Shown piece after piece: positions 8,118 through 18,687 of a stretch of 40,393 bases of DNA. This DNA is from Acetobacteraceae bacterium (GTDB taxonomy: Bacteria > Pseudomonadota > Alphaproteobacteria > Acetobacterales > Acetobacteraceae). Position 1 is the first letter of the stretch. Each line of letters opens with the position of its first letter. A program made the position numbers and the translations under genes. The notes beneath the pieces are model-generated. The model saw nothing but the letters and a program-made list of their open reading frames with translations. It searched no databases and was not told where the DNA came from. The DNA is taken from assembly GCA_030041255.1 (NCBI GenBank), contig JASHOF010000023.1:1-40393 (forward strand), read 5' to 3'.

Positions 8118-9371
8118 ATGAGCAAACCCGGCGATTCCAAAAATACGCTGTATTGTTCGTTCTGCGGCAAGTCCCAGCACGAAGTCCGCAAGTTGATTGC
8201 AGGCCCGACCGTGTTCATCTGTGATGAATGCGTCGAGCTATGCATGGATATTATTCGCGAGGAGCACAAAACTCACCTTGTCAAATCCAAGGATGGCGTT
8301 CCGACACCGCGCGAGATTTGCAAAGTTCTCGACGATTACGTCATAGGACAGGATCACGCCAAGAAAGTATTGTCGGTTGCCGTCCACAATCATTACAAGC
8401 GCCTGGTTCACGGCCAGAAGAACAACGACATCGAGATCGCCAAGTCGAACATCCTGCTGGTCGGGCCGACCGGCTCCGGCAAGACCTTGCTCGCGCAGAC
8501 GCTGGCCCGGATTCTCGATGTCCCGTTCACGATGGCCGACGCCACCACCCTGACCGAGGCCGGCTATGTCGGGGAGGATGTCGAGAACATCATTTTGAAG
8601 CTCCTCCAGTCGGCCGATTACAATGTCGAGCGGGCGCAGCGCGGCATCGTCTATATCGACGAAGTCGACAAGATCAGCCGTAAGTCGGACAACCCCTCGA
8701 TCACGCGCGATGTCAGCGGTGAAGGGGTCCAGCAGGCTCTCCTGAAGATCATGGAAGGCACCATCGCCTCGGTGCCACCGCAAGGCGGACGCAAGCACCC
8801 CCAGCAGGAATTCCTGCAGGTCGATACCACCAACATCCTGTTCATCTGCGGCGGTGCCTTCTCCGGCCTCGAGAAGATCATTTCCGCCCGTGGCAAGGGT
8901 TCCGGGATCGGATTCGGATCGGAGGTGCACGCCCCCGATGAGCGACGGACCGGGGCCATCCTGCGCGAGGTGGAACCGGAGGACCTGCTGCGCTTCGGGC
9001 TGATTCCCGAGTTCATCGGTCGCCTCCCGGTCGTCGCTACGCTCGAGGATCTCGATGAGGGCGCGCTGATGGAAATCCTGACCCGCCCGAAGAATGCGCT
9101 GGTCAAGCAGTATGCGCGGCTGTTCGAGATGGAGGGGGTGAAGCTCTCCTTTACCGAGGACGCGTTGAAGGCGGTCGCCGTGCGCGCCATTGCCCGCCGG
9201 ACCGGTGCCAGAGGGCTGCGCTCGATCATGGAGTCGATCCTGCTGGCCACCATGTTCGACCTTCCCGGCCTTGATGGCGTCGAGGAGGTGGTGATCAATC
9301 GCGAGGTGGCCGACGGGCGCGCCAATCCGCTGTTCCTGTACGGCAAGGAGCGCGCCGAAACCTCGGCCTGA
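8118..9371 (+). CDS. clpX: Clp protease ATP-binding subunit ClpX
   Basis: A 417-residue AAA+ unfoldase. The N-terminal zinc-binding domain has four Cys (YCSFCGKS and [10 protein letters not shown]). The ATPase has Walker A GPTGSGKT, Walker [10 protein letters not shown], the GYVGEDVEN pore-1 region and the RKHPQQEF loop, then sensor 2 ([10 protein letters not shown]). It recognises tagged substrates and feeds them to ClpP. Length and motifs are standard, with nothing odd seen. Confidence 0.98.
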   Translation: MSKPGDSKNTLYCSFCGKSQHEVRKLIAGPTVFICDECVELCMDIIREEHKTHLVKSKDGVPTPREICKVLDDYVIGQDHAKKVLSVAVHNHYKRLVHGQKNNDIEIAKSNILLVGPTGSGKTLLAQTLARILDVPFTMADATTLTEAGYVGEDVENIILKLLQSADYNVERAQRGIVYIDEVDKISRKSDNPSITRDVSGEGVQQALLKIMEGTIASVPPQGGRKHPQQEFLQVDTTNILFICGGAFSGLEKIISARGKGSGIGFGSEVHAPDERRTGAILREVEPEDLLRFGLIPEFIGRLPVVATLEDLDEGALMEILTRPKNALVKQYARLFEMEGVKLSFTEDALKAVAVRAIARRTGARGLRSIMESILLATMFDLPGLDGVEEVVINREVADGRANPLFLYGKERAETSA

Positions 9372-9413
9372 CCGTCCTGCCCCGATCGTCGCTACCGCGA
9401 TTGATTTCAAGTC

Positions 9414-9442
9414 CTTGCGGCAGGCCACGCGGTTGCCGATAT
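9414..9442 (+). promoter_or_regulatory. Candidate heat-shock (RpoH) promoter for lon
   Basis: CTTGCG, 15 bases, then GCCGATAT. This resembles the RpoH pattern CTTGAA - about 13-16 - CCCCATNT with most key positions kept (CTTG; CC, AT and final T in the -10). It lies about 85 bases before lon, a classical heat-shock gene. Confidence 0.4.
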
Positions 9443-9527
9443 CATAGCTTGGTTTCGCAGATCGGGATTGCCGTCTCTGCCGGTTCCCGGCGGACCTCAC
9501 GGACAGTCCTTCACGAAGGAGGTCACT

Positions 9528-11969
<2,442 letters not shown>

Positions 11970-11976
11970 GGCCGTG

Positions 11977-12004
11977 TTGACGGGTTGAAATCCGTCCCTT
12001 TAGT
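11977..12004 (+). promoter_or_regulatory. Candidate promoter for hup
   Basis: TTGACG, 16 bases, then TTTAGT, lying between the lon stop and hup. The -35 matches consensus well and the -10 moderately. It would give hup its own transcript with a leader containing the hairpin at 12015-12040. Confidence 0.35.
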
Positions 12005-12014
12005 GTCGTAGGCA

Positions 12015-12040
12015 AGTAGCCGGCCGGCAAGCCGGCTACT
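12015..12040 (+). terminator. Strong hairpin between lon and hup
   Basis: Perfect 10-base arms AGTAGCCGGC and GCCGGCTACT around the loop CGGCAA. No T-run follows, so it is either a Rho-assisted or 3'-end-stabilising hairpin for the lon transcript, or a structured leader of hup. Confidence 0.5.
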
Positions 12041-12079
12041 CGCGATTGGCAGCGTGATGAACGAAAGAAGGGGCCTCCG

Positions 12080-12352
12080 GTGAACAAGATGGATCTGATT
12101 GACGCGGTCGCGGAACAGACCGATCTGGCGAAGAGCAAGGCAACCGAGGCCGTGGATGCGGTCTTCGTGGCAATCGAAAAGGCGCTGAGGGAAAATCAGG
12201 AAGTACGGCTGCTCGGCTTCGGCAGCTTTGTCACGGCGAAGCGCAAGGAGGGCAAGGGGCGGAACCCGCGTACCGGCGAGGAGATCGTCATCCCGGCTTC
12301 GACATCAGTGCGCTTCAAGCCCGGCAAAGCACTCAGGGATGCCGTGAACTGA
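12080..12352 (+). CDS. hup: DNA-binding protein HU
   Basis: A 90-residue histone-like protein with the full HU fold: MDLIDAVAEQTDLAKSKATEAVDAVF helices, the LLGFGSF turn, and the DNA-embracing arm with signature GRNPRTGEEIVIPAS. The first codon is GTG with AAAGAAGGGG upstream; an ATG three codons in is the alternative. It bends and compacts DNA. The position after lon is conserved in alphaproteobacteria. Confidence 0.96.
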   Translation: MNKMDLIDAVAEQTDLAKSKATEAVDAVFVAIEKALRENQEVRLLGFGSFVTAKRKEGKGRNPRTGEEIVIPASTSVRFKPGKALRDAVN

Positions 12353-12408
12353 GTGCTGGCGGGAGTGTCGGGCCTGAGATAGAAGGCGCTGCCCAAAGAT
12401 CGTGCCGT

Positions 12409-12480
12409 GGGCGGTTAGCTCAGCGGTAGAGCATCTCGCTTACACCGAGAGGGCCGGCGGTTCGAACCCGTCACCGCCCA
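12409..12480 (+). tRNA. tRNA-Val (anticodon UAC)
   Basis: Acceptor arms GGGCGGT and ACCGCCC, discriminator A. The anticodon stem TCTCG/CGAGA encloses CTTACAC (UAC, Val). T arm GGCGG-TTCGAAC-CCGTC contains one G-U pair. The 3' CCA is not encoded. Confidence 0.96.
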
Positions 12481-12508
12481 TACGCCTCTGGCGGTGGTCA
12501 ACGTCAAT

Positions 12509-12531
12509 CTCCGCGATTCCAGTCAAGCACG
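12509..12531. repeat. Palindromic intergenic element, core plus right half
   Basis: The 14-base core CTCCGCGATTCCAG is identical to 1764-1777 and is followed by TCAAGCACG, which is the reverse complement (one mismatch) of the CGTGCTTAA flank of the copy at 1746. It lies 29 bases after tRNA-Val and before the end of livF. Confidence 0.5.
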
Positions 12532-12571
12532 CTCCGCTCCGGGCTGGCGTTCGTGCGGCGCAGTGGTTCCC

Positions 12572-13252
12572 TTACATCTGAGCCGGGGAGACGATTTCCC
12601 CCCGTTCGATCGTGTACACCTGCGCGGCGAGCGGGGCGAGCAGAGCAGGGTTGGACTCGGTGATGAGGATCGCGAGTTCCGGGCGTTGCAGCCGGAGCGC
12701 GTGGAGTGCCTCTGCGTAACGCCGGGCGAGGACAGGGGCGAGGCCCTGGAACGGTTCATCCAGCAGAAGCAGCCGATCCCCCACCATCAACGCACGGCCG
12801 AGCGCGGCCATCTTCTGCTGGCCACCACTGAGGAGGCCGGCGGGTCGTCTTTCCAGGGCCTTGAGTTCGGGCAGCAGTTCGCGCACGGCCTCAAGACGTC
12901 GCTCGATCTCCGTTGCCGACAACGCACGGACCTCGGCCGGCAGCCTGAGATTTTCGACCACATTGAGTGCCGTGATGAGCCGGCGGTCTTCTGGCGCGTA
13001 ACCGATACCTCGCCGGGCTCGCTCCGCGGTTGCCAGCCTTTCGATCGACTCGCCATCCAGAAGGATCTCGCCCCGGCTCTGCGCAACTCCCATCAGTGCA
13101 CGCAGCGTGGTCGTTTTCCCGGCACCGTTATGGCCGGCCAATCCGATGGTCTTCCCGGCAGGCACCTGGAAGGTCACATTTCGCAGCACTTGCGCACCTT
13201 CGAGTACCACTTCGAGCCCCGACACGGAGAGCGCGATGTCCGAGTTTTTCAT
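12572..13252 (-). CDS. livF: Branched-chain-amino-acid-type ABC transporter ATPase (LivF-like)
   Basis: A 226-residue cytosolic ATPase. Walker A GHNGAGKT, the GIGYAPEDRRLI segment typical of LivF, the signature LLSGGQQKMAALGRALM, and Walker B LLLLDEPFQGLAP are all present. It is slightly shorter than the common ~235 residues. Its ATG overlaps the stop of the LivG-like gene (ATGA). It is the last gene of a long leftward operon whose importer probably brings in the substrate of the upstream molybdenum hydroxylase; family members transport amino acids, amides, urea and aromatic acids, so the ligand is open. Confidence 0.93.
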   Translation of the reverse strand: MKNSDIALSVSGLEVVLEGAQVLRNVTFQVPAGKTIGLAGHNGAGKTTTLRALMGVAQSRGEILLDGESIERLATAERARRGIGYAPEDRRLITALNVVENLRLPAEVRALSATEIERRLEAVRELLPELKALERRPAGLLSGGQQKMAALGRALMVGDRLLLLDEPFQGLAPVLARRYAEALHALRLQRPELAILITESNPALLAPLAAQVYTIERGEIVSPAQM

Positions 13253-13992
13253 AATACGCGCTCTTTGACTTCAGGGTCGGCGAGTACTGCTTCGGGAGCC
13301 CCGACCCGGAACAATTCACCGTCCACCCACACCGCCACCCGGTCGGCAAAGCGGGCCACGACATCCATGTCGTGCTCGACAAAGACCGCGCTGACCTCCC
13401 GCGCGCGAAGGGCGGCCACCAGGCGCGTCATCAAGCCGACCTTCTCGGCGCTGCTGACGCCGCTGGTCGGCTCATCGAGCAGGATCAGCTTCGGTACCAG
13501 AGCGAGCGCCATGGCGACGTCGAGCAGCTTCCGCGCCCCTTCGGGAATGCCGCGCACGGTTTGTTCCGCCAATTCGTCCAGGCCGAAGAACGCCAGCAAT
13601 TCTGCGACGTTTCGCGCCGAGCGAGGGGAGTCCAGTGGCTGAAAGGGATTCCAGAAGCCAGGTCGCCCGGCGACGCTTGCGAAACGCAGGTGGTCCACGA
13701 CGCGCCGCTGGGGAAAAATCTGCGGATGTTGAAAGGCGCGGGCGACTCCAAGCCGGGCGATCGCCCGTGGTTTGAGCCCGACGATCGAGCGGCCGGCGAT
13801 CCGGATCGCACCGCGCTCCGGCCTGAGATAGCCCGTGCACATGTTGAGGAAAGTGCTCTTGCCGGCACCGTTCTGGCCGATGATGGCGAGAATCTCCCCG
13901 GTTGCAACCGTGAGGCTCACATCGCGCACGGCATGCACGCCCCCGAAGCTGAGATACAAGTGCTCTGCCTCGAGAGCCGGTGGAGAGTTCAT
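13249..13992 (-). CDS. livG: Branched-chain-amino-acid-type ABC transporter ATPase (LivG-like)
   Basis: A 247-residue ATPase with LYLSFGGVHAVRDVSLTV at the N-terminus (LivG hallmark), Walker A GQNGAGKST, the ARLGVARAFQHPQIFP Q-loop region, a degenerate signature around PEGARKLLDVAMAL (the usual LSGG is replaced) and Walker B LILLDEPTSGV. The start MNSPPALEAEH gives a 4-base overlap with the LivM-like gene, the spacing used throughout this operon; the longer upstream frame only repeats livM DNA. The altered signature sequence is frequent in LivG-type proteins. Confidence 0.92.
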   Translation of the reverse strand: MNSPPALEAEHLYLSFGGVHAVRDVSLTVATGEILAIIGQNGAGKSTFLNMCTGYLRPERGAIRIAGRSIVGLKPRAIARLGVARAFQHPQIFPQRRVVDHLRFASVAGRPGFWNPFQPLDSPRSARNVAELLAFFGLDELAEQTVRGIPEGARKLLDVAMALALVPKLILLDEPTSGVSSAEKVGLMTRLVAALRAREVSAVFVEHDMDVVARFADRVAVWVDGELFRVGAPEAVLADPEVKERVL

Positions 13993-15044
13993 TGCCGCCG
14001 CCACCGGAGGGACGTCGCCCGCCATGTGCCTGGCAAGCCGGCAAACCCATCGCGGGCGAAGCGGATGACGAAGAGGATCACGGCGCCCAGGAGGATCTCC
14101 CAACTGTTGCTGAGATAACGTGCGGCGGTGATGCTCAGCAGTTCGTAGAGCGCGGCTCCGAGAAACGGCCCGACCACTCCGCGGCCGCCGAGGACCGCGA
14201 CCACCACCAGGACGGTCGAGGTGGTCCAGAAAAAGGCATCCGGCGCGACGTGACCGACCGCGCTCGCGGCGACGGCGCCGCCAAATCCGCCGAGGAACCC
14301 GGAGATGACATAGGCCTGCAGGAGCAGCCGGTTCGCCGGGACGCCGAGATATTCGATGCGGATCTCACGATCCTCGATGGCGCCGAGGCCCCAGCCGGCG
14401 GGGCTTCGCCGGTAATACTGGAGGAGGATCCCGAGCAGGATCACGGCTGCGAGGCAGACATAGAAAAGCGCGCGTCCGAATTCAGCCGGCCCGAGGGCGT
14501 GCCCGAGCATTCCCTGGACCTGTACGACCATTCCTTCCGAGCCACCGGAAATGGCGTACGACTTCAGGAGCATCGAGTAGGCCACCATCGATAGCGCCAG
14601 GTTCAACATGGCAAAGAACACGCCGCGGTAGCGGACAATGAAAAGACCGGCGATGACCGCGAGGACGGCGCCCGCCCCCGCTCCGAACAGGAGAAGGAGA
14701 AGACCGAAGCGAGGAAAAATGGGAGCAAGAGCGGCGACGGTATAGCCGCCCATGCCGTAGAAGAGGGCATGCCCGAACGAGATGAGCCCGGCTTCGAGCA
14801 GCAGGGCGACACCGAGCCCGGCGAGCCCCACAGCCAGTACGATCGTGAACTGAAACGTGTCGGGCGGAGACAGGAAGGGAAGTGCGGCGCAGAAAGCCAG
14901 CGCCATCACGAGTGCTGCGGCGCGCGGCTTGCCGGCAACTCTGATCGAAGGGTGCCGGTGGCTGGCGACTTCGGCGACCATATTGCGTGTCGAGGAGGGG
15001 TCGCGGTGCGGCTCGATCGGCGCACGTGATCCCTGGGCGGCCAC
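13989..15044 (-). CDS. livM: Branched-chain-amino-acid-type ABC permease (LivM-like)
   Basis: A 351-residue inner-membrane protein with about 9-10 hydrophobic helices (for example ALVMALAFCAALPFL, FTIVLAVGLAGLGVALLLEAG, AVLAVIAGLFIVRY, VILLGILLQYYRR) and the family's GHALFYGMGGY and LGGRGVVGPFLGAALYE motifs. The N-terminal ~40 residues are hydrophilic and longer than usual, so a slightly later start is possible. It pairs with the LivH-like permease one base away. Confidence 0.93.
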   Translation of the reverse strand: MAAQGSRAPIEPHRDPSSTRNMVAEVASHRHPSIRVAGKPRAAALVMALAFCAALPFLSPPDTFQFTIVLAVGLAGLGVALLLEAGLISFGHALFYGMGGYTVAALAPIFPRFGLLLLLFGAGAGAVLAVIAGLFIVRYRGVFFAMLNLALSMVAYSMLLKSYAISGGSEGMVVQVQGMLGHALGPAEFGRALFYVCLAAVILLGILLQYYRRSPAGWGLGAIEDREIRIEYLGVPANRLLLQAYVISGFLGGFGGAVAASAVGHVAPDAFFWTTSTVLVVVAVLGGRGVVGPFLGAALYELLSITAARYLSNSWEILLGAVILFVIRFARDGFAGLPGTWRATSLRWRRQ

Positions 15045-15045
15045 C

Positions 15046-15960
15046 TCAGATGCTCCGTTGCCGCTGCATGCCGAAAAGGCCCATCGGACGGACGATCAGG
15101 ACCAGGAGCATGATCAGGTACGGCGACACCGTATCGAGGATCGGCAGGAAGAATACCGTCAACGAATGGGCGACACCGATCAGTATCGACGCGACCGCAG
15201 TGCCCTCGATCTGCCCGAGGCCGGCGGTTGCGACAACCGCGAATGAGAGCACCACCATGTCGGCCCCGATCCCGATCGTGACACCGATCGCCGGCGAGGC
15301 GAGGGCACCACCAAGCGCCGCCAGCGCCGCGCCGAGCGTGAAGCTCAAAGTCTGCATCCGGGTCACGCGGATTCCCATCGTCGCGGATACTTCCGCATCC
15401 TCGGCGACAGCGACCAGGCAGCGACCGCTACGAGTTCTGGAGAGAAACAACCTGAGCAGCCAGAGCACGATGCCGGCGAGCGGAACGAGGAGGAGTTGAT
15501 AATTGGTGTGCAGGATGCCGGCGATCCTGGTGGCTCCGAGCAGGCCGAGGGCAGCCCCGGAATAGTACGGCTGGGTGCCGAAGACGAGTTTCTGTCCGTC
15601 CTCGAGAATGAGGAAGACTGCGAAAGTAGCGAGGAGCTGCACGACCTCGCGCCGGGAGAGAGGCTCGACGCTGAACGACCAGTGGAGCAGGAATCGTTCG
15701 ACGACGGGCCCGACAACAATGCCGACAGCGATCGCGATCACGACCAGGCCCGGGTAGATCAGATAGCCCGGCAGGCCGGCGGCACGCAGCAGGGCCCAGA
15801 CCACCGCCGCCATGAAGGCGCCAATCGCATAGAAGCTGCCGTGTGCACAGTTCAGGACCCTGAGCACCCCGAAGATCAGGCTGAGACCCAATGCGACCAG
15901 GAACAGGGTCGCCCCGGAGGTCAGGCCATTGATTGTCGCCGAAACAAGCTGATCAAGCAT
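15046..15960 (-). CDS. livH: Branched-chain-amino-acid-type ABC permease (LivH-like)
   Basis: A 304-residue permease beginning MLDQLVSATINGLTSGATLFLVALGLSLIFGVLR, the standard LivH opening, with further helices through to MLLVLIVRPMGLFG. The GQIEGTAVASILIG motif near the end is typical. This start is preferred to the longer frame because AAAGGAACG sits just before it and the extra 34 residues are basic and unlike a permease. It is separated from the binding-protein gene by 151 bases containing hairpins. Confidence 0.93.
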   Translation of the reverse strand: MLDQLVSATINGLTSGATLFLVALGLSLIFGVLRVLNCAHGSFYAIGAFMAAVVWALLRAAGLPGYLIYPGLVVIAIAVGIVVGPVVERFLLHWSFSVEPLSRREVVQLLATFAVFLILEDGQKLVFGTQPYYSGAALGLLGATRIAGILHTNYQLLLVPLAGIVLWLLRLFLSRTRSGRCLVAVAEDAEVSATMGIRVTRMQTLSFTLGAALAALGGALASPAIGVTIGIGADMVVLSFAVVATAGLGQIEGTAVASILIGVAHSLTVFFLPILDTVSPYLIMLLVLIVRPMGLFGMQRQRSI

Positions 15961-15981
15961 GATCAACCGTCGTTCCTTTGC

Positions 15982-16081
15982 GGGCCGGGCAGCAGCCTTC
16001 CCCTGTCGGTGCCGGAGAAGGGCCCGGCCCTTGCGTCGATGTCCGAAGCGAAGGCCCGACAAGGGCTCGCTTCGCGAAGCG
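15982..16081 (-). terminator. Hairpins between binding-protein and permease genes
   Basis: Three inverted repeats: GGGCCGGGC/GCCCGGCCC with a 31-base loop, GAAGCGA/TCGCTTC, and the 14-base perfect palindrome CGCTTCGCGAAGCG. Such structures after a periplasmic binding-protein gene often stabilise its mRNA or attenuate the permease genes. No T-run is seen, so full termination is unlikely. Confidence 0.45.
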
Positions 16082-16111
16082 TTCTTCCTTCAGACCGGGC
16101 ACCCACCGCGA

Positions 16112-17413
16112 TCAGGGCTTGTAGTCGCGCGGCGCCGGCACATTGGCGAGTACCGCGGGGGTCAGCCCCGCAATAAAGCTCTCCTCGCTTTGCCCGACCG
16201 GGGCCATGAGCATGCTGGCCGGAAACGCGACGATCTTGTTGAACACCGCGAACGGGTAGGTAGAGGAGTGCACGCTGACGCCATCCATCTCCGGCACGGC
16301 CGCGACGTGATCGCTTCGGATCTCGAACGAGCCCAGCATTGTCGTCACCTGGACGCCGACCAGGGCGTGGGCGACGTCGCTGGCGGTCGGCCAGTGCCCG
16401 CCATTGGCCTTGATGGCTGCCTGGTAGCCTGCGACGAACGCGAAGATCGCCCGCTGGATCGTAAACGGATAGGGGGACACGGGGTATTCGTGCGTTCGTG
16501 CGTGATAGGCGGCGACGAAGGCTGCAATCTCCGGATTCCCGATCTTCCCGGGATGCATCAGATAGCCGTGCTCGGCACCGAAGGCGACGCCTTCAGGCAC
16601 CGCGTTCATGGCCTCCATTCCGCCTTCGGTCCCGGCCGGCAGTGCGAAGAGGGATTGTGCAAAAGCGCCTTGAGCGACCCCCTGCTGGATCAGGGCTACC
16701 ACGTCTCCGCCCCAGGTGCTGGAAAGAATAAGGTCGGGACGTTCGCCCTGCAGGCGCGAAAGCTCGCTCGTATATTGGCCGGAGAAGAGCGCCGGGAACA
16801 AGGCGGTTCTGAGCTTGATGCCCGGTTCCAACTTCTGCATCGCCAGGGTGAAGTATTTCCACTCGTCCCGACCGTAGGCATAGTCCGGATTGATGCCGGC
16901 GATGGTCTTGATGTGCGGGTACATCTTCGCGACATAGAGCGCCATCGCGAGTGCGTTGGTCGCGTCCGACGGGATGGTGTGGAAGATCCACTCGTTGGCC
17001 TGCCCCTTGTAGAGAGCGTCGCCATCGCAGTCGGAGAAGAAGGTGAGGACGTGCAACTCTTCGGCGACCGGTTCCACGGCAAGGCAGTCGGCACTGGACG
17101 CGTAACCGAGGACGGCGGCGACATGCCCGGCAAGGGAGCGGAACTCGGCCACCTGCTTGGTCGATCCGCCGGACTCGTCAATATATTGAGCCTCGACCGG
17201 CACGCCATCGATGCCGCCTGACTTGTTGATCCCTTCGATCGCAAGCTTGGCGGAATCGACGGTCGGGCCGCCGACAACGGCGCCCGAGCCGGAGAAGAAG
17301 GTGACGATGGCAATCTTGAGTGTCTTGGGCTTGGCTTCCTGAGCATGGCCTATGGCAGGACCAAGGATCATCGCCAGAGCCAGTCCGGCGATCAGCCACG
17401 ATATTCGCTGCAT
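16112..17413 (-). CDS. Periplasmic substrate-binding protein, Leu/Ile/Val-type
   Basis: A 433-residue type I periplasmic binding protein. A clear signal peptide (WLIAGLALAMILGPAIGHAQ) is followed by LKIAIVTFFSGSGAVVGGPT, then GINKSGGIDGVPVEAQYIDE, the family's ligand-pocket region, and later INPDYAYGRDEWKYF. It shows no lipobox Cys, so it should be soluble. As the specificity component of the importer it is the best handle for finding the substrate. The sequence does not show which ligand; the family binds amino acids, urea, amides and aromatic compounds. Confidence 0.92.
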   Translation of the reverse strand: MQRISWLIAGLALAMILGPAIGHAQEAKPKTLKIAIVTFFSGSGAVVGGPTVDSAKLAIEGINKSGGIDGVPVEAQYIDESGGSTKQVAEFRSLAGHVAAVLGYASSADCLAVEPVAEELHVLTFFSDCDGDALYKGQANEWIFHTIPSDATNALAMALYVAKMYPHIKTIAGINPDYAYGRDEWKYFTLAMQKLEPGIKLRTALFPALFSGQYTSELSRLQGERPDLILSSTWGGDVVALIQQGVAQGAFAQSLFALPAGTEGGMEAMNAVPEGVAFGAEHGYLMHPGKIGNPEIAAFVAAYHARTHEYPVSPYPFTIQRAIFAFVAGYQAAIKANGGHWPTASDVAHALVGVQVTTMLGSFEIRSDHVAAVPEMDGVSVHSSTYPFAVFNKIVAFPASMLMAPVGQSEESFIAGLTPAVLANVPAPRDYKP

Positions 17414-17462
17414 AGCGTTTTCTCCCTGTCTGGATCGACCTCATCATCCATGTTGCCTCCGC

Positions 17463-17515
17463 GAGCGGGGGCCATTGGCTGCGCTGGTCACGCCAGGCCT
17501 GCCAGGCCCCCGCTC
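17463..17515. terminator. Long inverted repeat between the CoxG-like gene and the binding-protein gene
   Basis: Perfect 11-base arms GAGCGGGGGCC and GGCCCCCGCTC with a 31-base GC-rich loop, within a 140-base gap. No T-run follows on the transcribed strand. It may partly separate expression of the enzyme and transporter genes. Confidence 0.45.
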
Positions 17516-17553
17516 ACGACGCCCGTCACGCAACCCGTCTCCGATCATGCGGC

Positions 17554-18189
17554 TCACACGTGCAAGTCCTTACCGCCGGCGCGGCGGCCGAATCGCCTCC
17601 CCAGCCACGCCACGAAAGCCGACCAGAAAAGGCCGAGGAGGCCGACCGGTGCAGAGGTTGAGCCGGGCCTCTGTTCCGATGCTGCGCCCGTGGCCTCGAT
17701 CTTGGGAACCGCTGCCCCGAGGGCTGGCGCCGGGGCGAGACGCACCGCGATCGCAGCCTCGAGATTGCGGGCGAACTCCCTGGTCAGTCGCTGCGCAACT
17801 TCCTGGACGATGCTGCCCCGGCTGAACTGGGCGAGCGACCCGGAGAGCGTGAAGTCGATCTTGATGTCGAGCCGGGTGGCCAGGCTCTCCTCGGTGAGAC
17901 TGAAGCGGATCTCCGAGCGCGCACGCGAATTGTTCTTGCGATCGAGCGCCTTGCCGCGCACGATTCCGGTATAGGCGGAATCGTCCATCGAAACGTCTGC
18001 TTCGCCGGCGAAATGAGTAGCGATCGGCCCGAGCTTCAGGGCCAGGTTGCCGCGCAGGTGATCGTCAAGCGGGGCGCCCTCCAGTGATACGCCGGGCATC
18101 GAGCGGGCGACCATTTCGAGATCGTGAAGCTGGCGCCAGACGACGTCGCGCGGGAAAGAGACGACGAAGCTCTCAGTGATTTCAGGCAC
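17554..18189 (-). CDS. CoxG-like SRPBCC protein with C-terminal membrane segment
   Basis: A 211-residue protein. The first ~150 residues are the CoxG/SRPBCC fold (VVWRQLHDLEMVARSMPGV, LKLGPIATHFAGEADV, the DKKN-type turn DRKNNSRARSEI, LSGSLAQFSRG). A Pro/Ala linker leads to a short hydrophobic stretch (VGLLGLFWSAFVAWLG) and a basic tail, which suits membrane anchoring. In CO oxidisers, CoxG is known to recruit the Mo enzyme to the membrane so electrons enter the respiratory chain. Here it follows a non-CO Mo hydroxylase, so a similar anchoring job is inferred. Confidence 0.88.
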   Translation of the reverse strand: MPEITESFVVSFPRDVVWRQLHDLEMVARSMPGVSLEGAPLDDHLRGNLALKLGPIATHFAGEADVSMDDSAYTGIVRGKALDRKNNSRARSEIRFSLTEESLATRLDIKIDFTLSGSLAQFSRGSIVQEVAQRLTREFARNLEAAIAVRLAPAPALGAAVPKIEATGAASEQRPGSTSAPVGLLGLFWSAFVAWLGRRFGRRAGGKDLHV

Positions 18190-18195
18190 CGCCCG

Positions 18196-18687
18196 TCACC
18201 TCGCCTTCCGATCCTCGAGTACACGGCGGATTGCCTTGACGATCCCGACATAGCCGGTGCAACGACAGAGATTGCCGCTCATTTCCACCCGCACCCGGGC
18301 ATCATCGGCGTCCGGCAGGCGCTCGACCACATCGCGCGCCGAGATCAGCATGCCGGGCGTGCAGAACCCGCATTGCAGCGCGTGCTCTGCGGTAAACGCC
18401 TCCCGCAATCGGGCGGCAATCTCGTCCTGGTCCAGGCCCTCGATCGTGGTGACCGCACGCCCTTCGCAAGCGACCGCGTAGGCGAGGCAACCACGAACCG
18501 GCTCTCCGTCGAGCAGCAGAGTACAGGCGCCGCACACACCTTGCTCGCAACCGAGATGCGCGCCTGTCAAAAGCTCTCCTTCGCGAAGAAAGTCGGCGAG
18601 GTGCGTACGCGGCGCGGCCAGCCGTGCGACCGGCCGCCCGTTGACGGTGAGGCTGACGAGCCTGGCATTCGGGCTTGCGGTACTCAT
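18196..18687 (-). CDS. Molybdenum hydroxylase small subunit, two [2Fe-2S] clusters
   Basis: A 163-residue electron-transfer subunit. The plant-type cluster ligands are in GCEQGVCGACTLLLDG and a following RGC; the second cluster ligands are in LQCGFCTPGM and LCRCTGYVGI. All eight Cys are present. It passes electrons from the Mo centre to the FAD subunit. Length and motif order match CoxS/XdhC-type subunits. It overlaps the FAD gene by 4 bases. Confidence 0.95.
   Translation of the reverse strand: MSTASPNARLVSLTVNGRPVARLAAPRTHLADFLREGELLTGAHLGCEQGVCGACTLLLDGEPVRGCLAYAVACEGRAVTTIEGLDQDEIAARLREAFTAEHALQCGFCTPGMLISARDVVERLPDADDARVRVEMSGNLCRCTGYVGIVKAIRRVLEDRKAR

Noticed and set aside
13993-14103. 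N-terminal extension of the LivG-like ATPase
   Set aside because: The extra codons read through the end of livM and are not family-like; the ATGA overlap start is standard here.
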